Source: an uncultured Caryophanales bacterium (GTDB lineage: Bacteria > Bacillota_I > Bacilli_A > RFN20 > CAG-826). Taken from it: a stretch of DNA of 5,686 nucleotides. The notes beneath the pieces are model-generated. The model worked only from the letters and a program-made list of their open reading frames with translations, made no database searches and was not told where the DNA came from. The DNA is taken from NCBI GenBank assembly GCA_937895315.1, contig CALAWM010000060.1, positions 1 to 5,686 on the forward strand, written 5' to 3'. The number at the start of each line of letters is the position of its first letter. Position 1 is the first letter of the stretch. Below, one piece after another: positions 5,236 through 5,686 of the stretch. The position numbers and the translations under genes were made by a program.

Positions 5236-5686
5236 ATGCTGAAAATCGAAAACTTCTCAAAAAGCTACAAGGTCAGAAAAAGGGCGGTTGACGGGCTGAA
5301 CCTAACAGTCAAGGCAGGCGATATTTTTGGATTCATCGGACATAACGGTGCGGGCAAAACCACCACCATCCGTGCGATTGCGGGGGTGCTGGATTTTGAG
5401 GACGGAGATATTTTTGTCGACGGGCTCTCCATTCGCCGCGATCCGGTAGCCTGTAAGCAGCGGCTTGCCTATATTCCCGACAACCCGGACTTATACGATT
5501 ATCTCACAGGGATTCAGTATCTTAACTACATTGGAGATGTTTACGGAATCGGCAAAGCAGAACGTGAAGCCGATATCAAAAAATACGCCGATGCCTTTGA
5601 ACTGACCCCCAGTCTGGGAGATCTCATCTCGGCGTATTCACATGGTATGAGGCAGAAGCTGGTGGTCATCTCGGCACTGATCCACC
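5236..5686 (+). CDS. ABC transporter ATP-binding protein, N-terminal 150 residues
   Basis: This is the cytoplasmic ATPase that drives an ABC transporter, probably an ABC-2 type exporter. The fragment starts MLKIENFSKSY, a typical opening for this class. Walker A is GHNGAGKTT at residues 35-43 with Lys41 for nucleotide binding. The Q-loop region reads YIPDNPDLYDYLTG at 79-92. The signature motif appears as YSHGMRQK at 134-141, in the SxGMxQ(K/R) form common in ABC-2 type ATPases. The Walker B motif and H-loop lie beyond the window edge. Asp82 stands where the Q-loop glutamine is usual. The YIPDxPxLYD form recurs in EcsA or bacteriocin/lantibiotic-export-like subfamilies as I recall them, so this is probably normal for the subgroup. 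Leucine codons are CTG 7, CTC 3, CTT 2, CTA 1 and TTA 1 of 14, unlike the genes left of the junction. The substrate cannot be inferred; a permease gene is expected just downstream. Confidence 0.9.
   Translation, partial: MLKIENFSKSYKVRKRAVDGLNLTVKAGDIFGFIGHNGAGKTTTIRAIAGVLDFEDGDIFVDGLSIRRDPVACKQRLAYIPDNPDLYDYLTGIQYLNYIGDVYGIGKAEREADIKKYADAFELTPSLGDLISAYSHGMRQKLVVISALIH

Noticed and set aside
5009..5242. Forward frame of 77 codons overlapping the pyrE end and the ABC start
   Set aside because: It lies in a different frame from the pyrE-like peptide and runs through the ABC ribosome site and start codon; no domain is seen.
1..5686. CRISPR array, tRNA, rRNA or insertion sequence
   Set aside because: No regularly spaced repeats, cloverleaf, ribosomal motifs or transposase coding were seen on either strand.

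Overview
The window joins two kinds of DNA. Bases 1 to about 4960 are AT-rich, use TTA heavily for leucine, carry strong GGAGG-type ribosome sites, and use TGA as an ordinary stop. The genes look like those of gut Bacillota close to the Mollicutes (RF39, Acholeplasma or Anaeroplasma-like lineages). That placement rests on protein style, not on a marker gene. Bases from about 4963 to 5686 are richer in G+C, use CTG and CTC for leucine, and read like a Clostridia genome.

Layout. (1) 1-884: the end of one phosphonate-type ABC permease (PhnE), overlapping by ATGA a second PhnE permease that is broken by one extra T in a T4 run at 320-323; a terminator follows. (2) 980-1351: a 123-residue protein with four membrane segments and unknown role, with its own promoter and terminator. 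(3) 1625-2102: a decayed lipoprotein gene with a Listeria-Bacteroides (Flg_new/InlB B-repeat-like) module followed, in another frame, by a Cys/His-rich tail; terminator. (4) 2207-3220: an intact lipoprotein with a Ser/Glu-rich stalk and a C-terminal part resembling modules attached to secreted nucleases; terminator. (5) 3324 to about 4961: a secreted endonuclease I family nuclease with two bacterial Ig-like (Big_2) domains, cut off inside a third C-terminal domain. Its promoter sits almost on the start codon, so its mRNA is probably near-leaderless. (6) From about 4961: the C-terminal 51 residues of a probable orotate phosphoribosyltransferase (pyrE), a 117-bp gap, and the first 150 residues of an ABC transporter ATPase that runs off the window.

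The left part is a set of separate short transcription units for envelope and secreted proteins. Import of a phosphorus-containing solute and secretion of a nuclease could both serve scavenging of phosphate or nucleotides, but only proximity supports that link. The most important observation is the junction near 4961, where two unrelated truncated genes meet with no mobile-element sequence between them. An assembly chimera is the simplest explanation, and linkage across that point should not be trusted without read support. I see no convincing undescribed system here.
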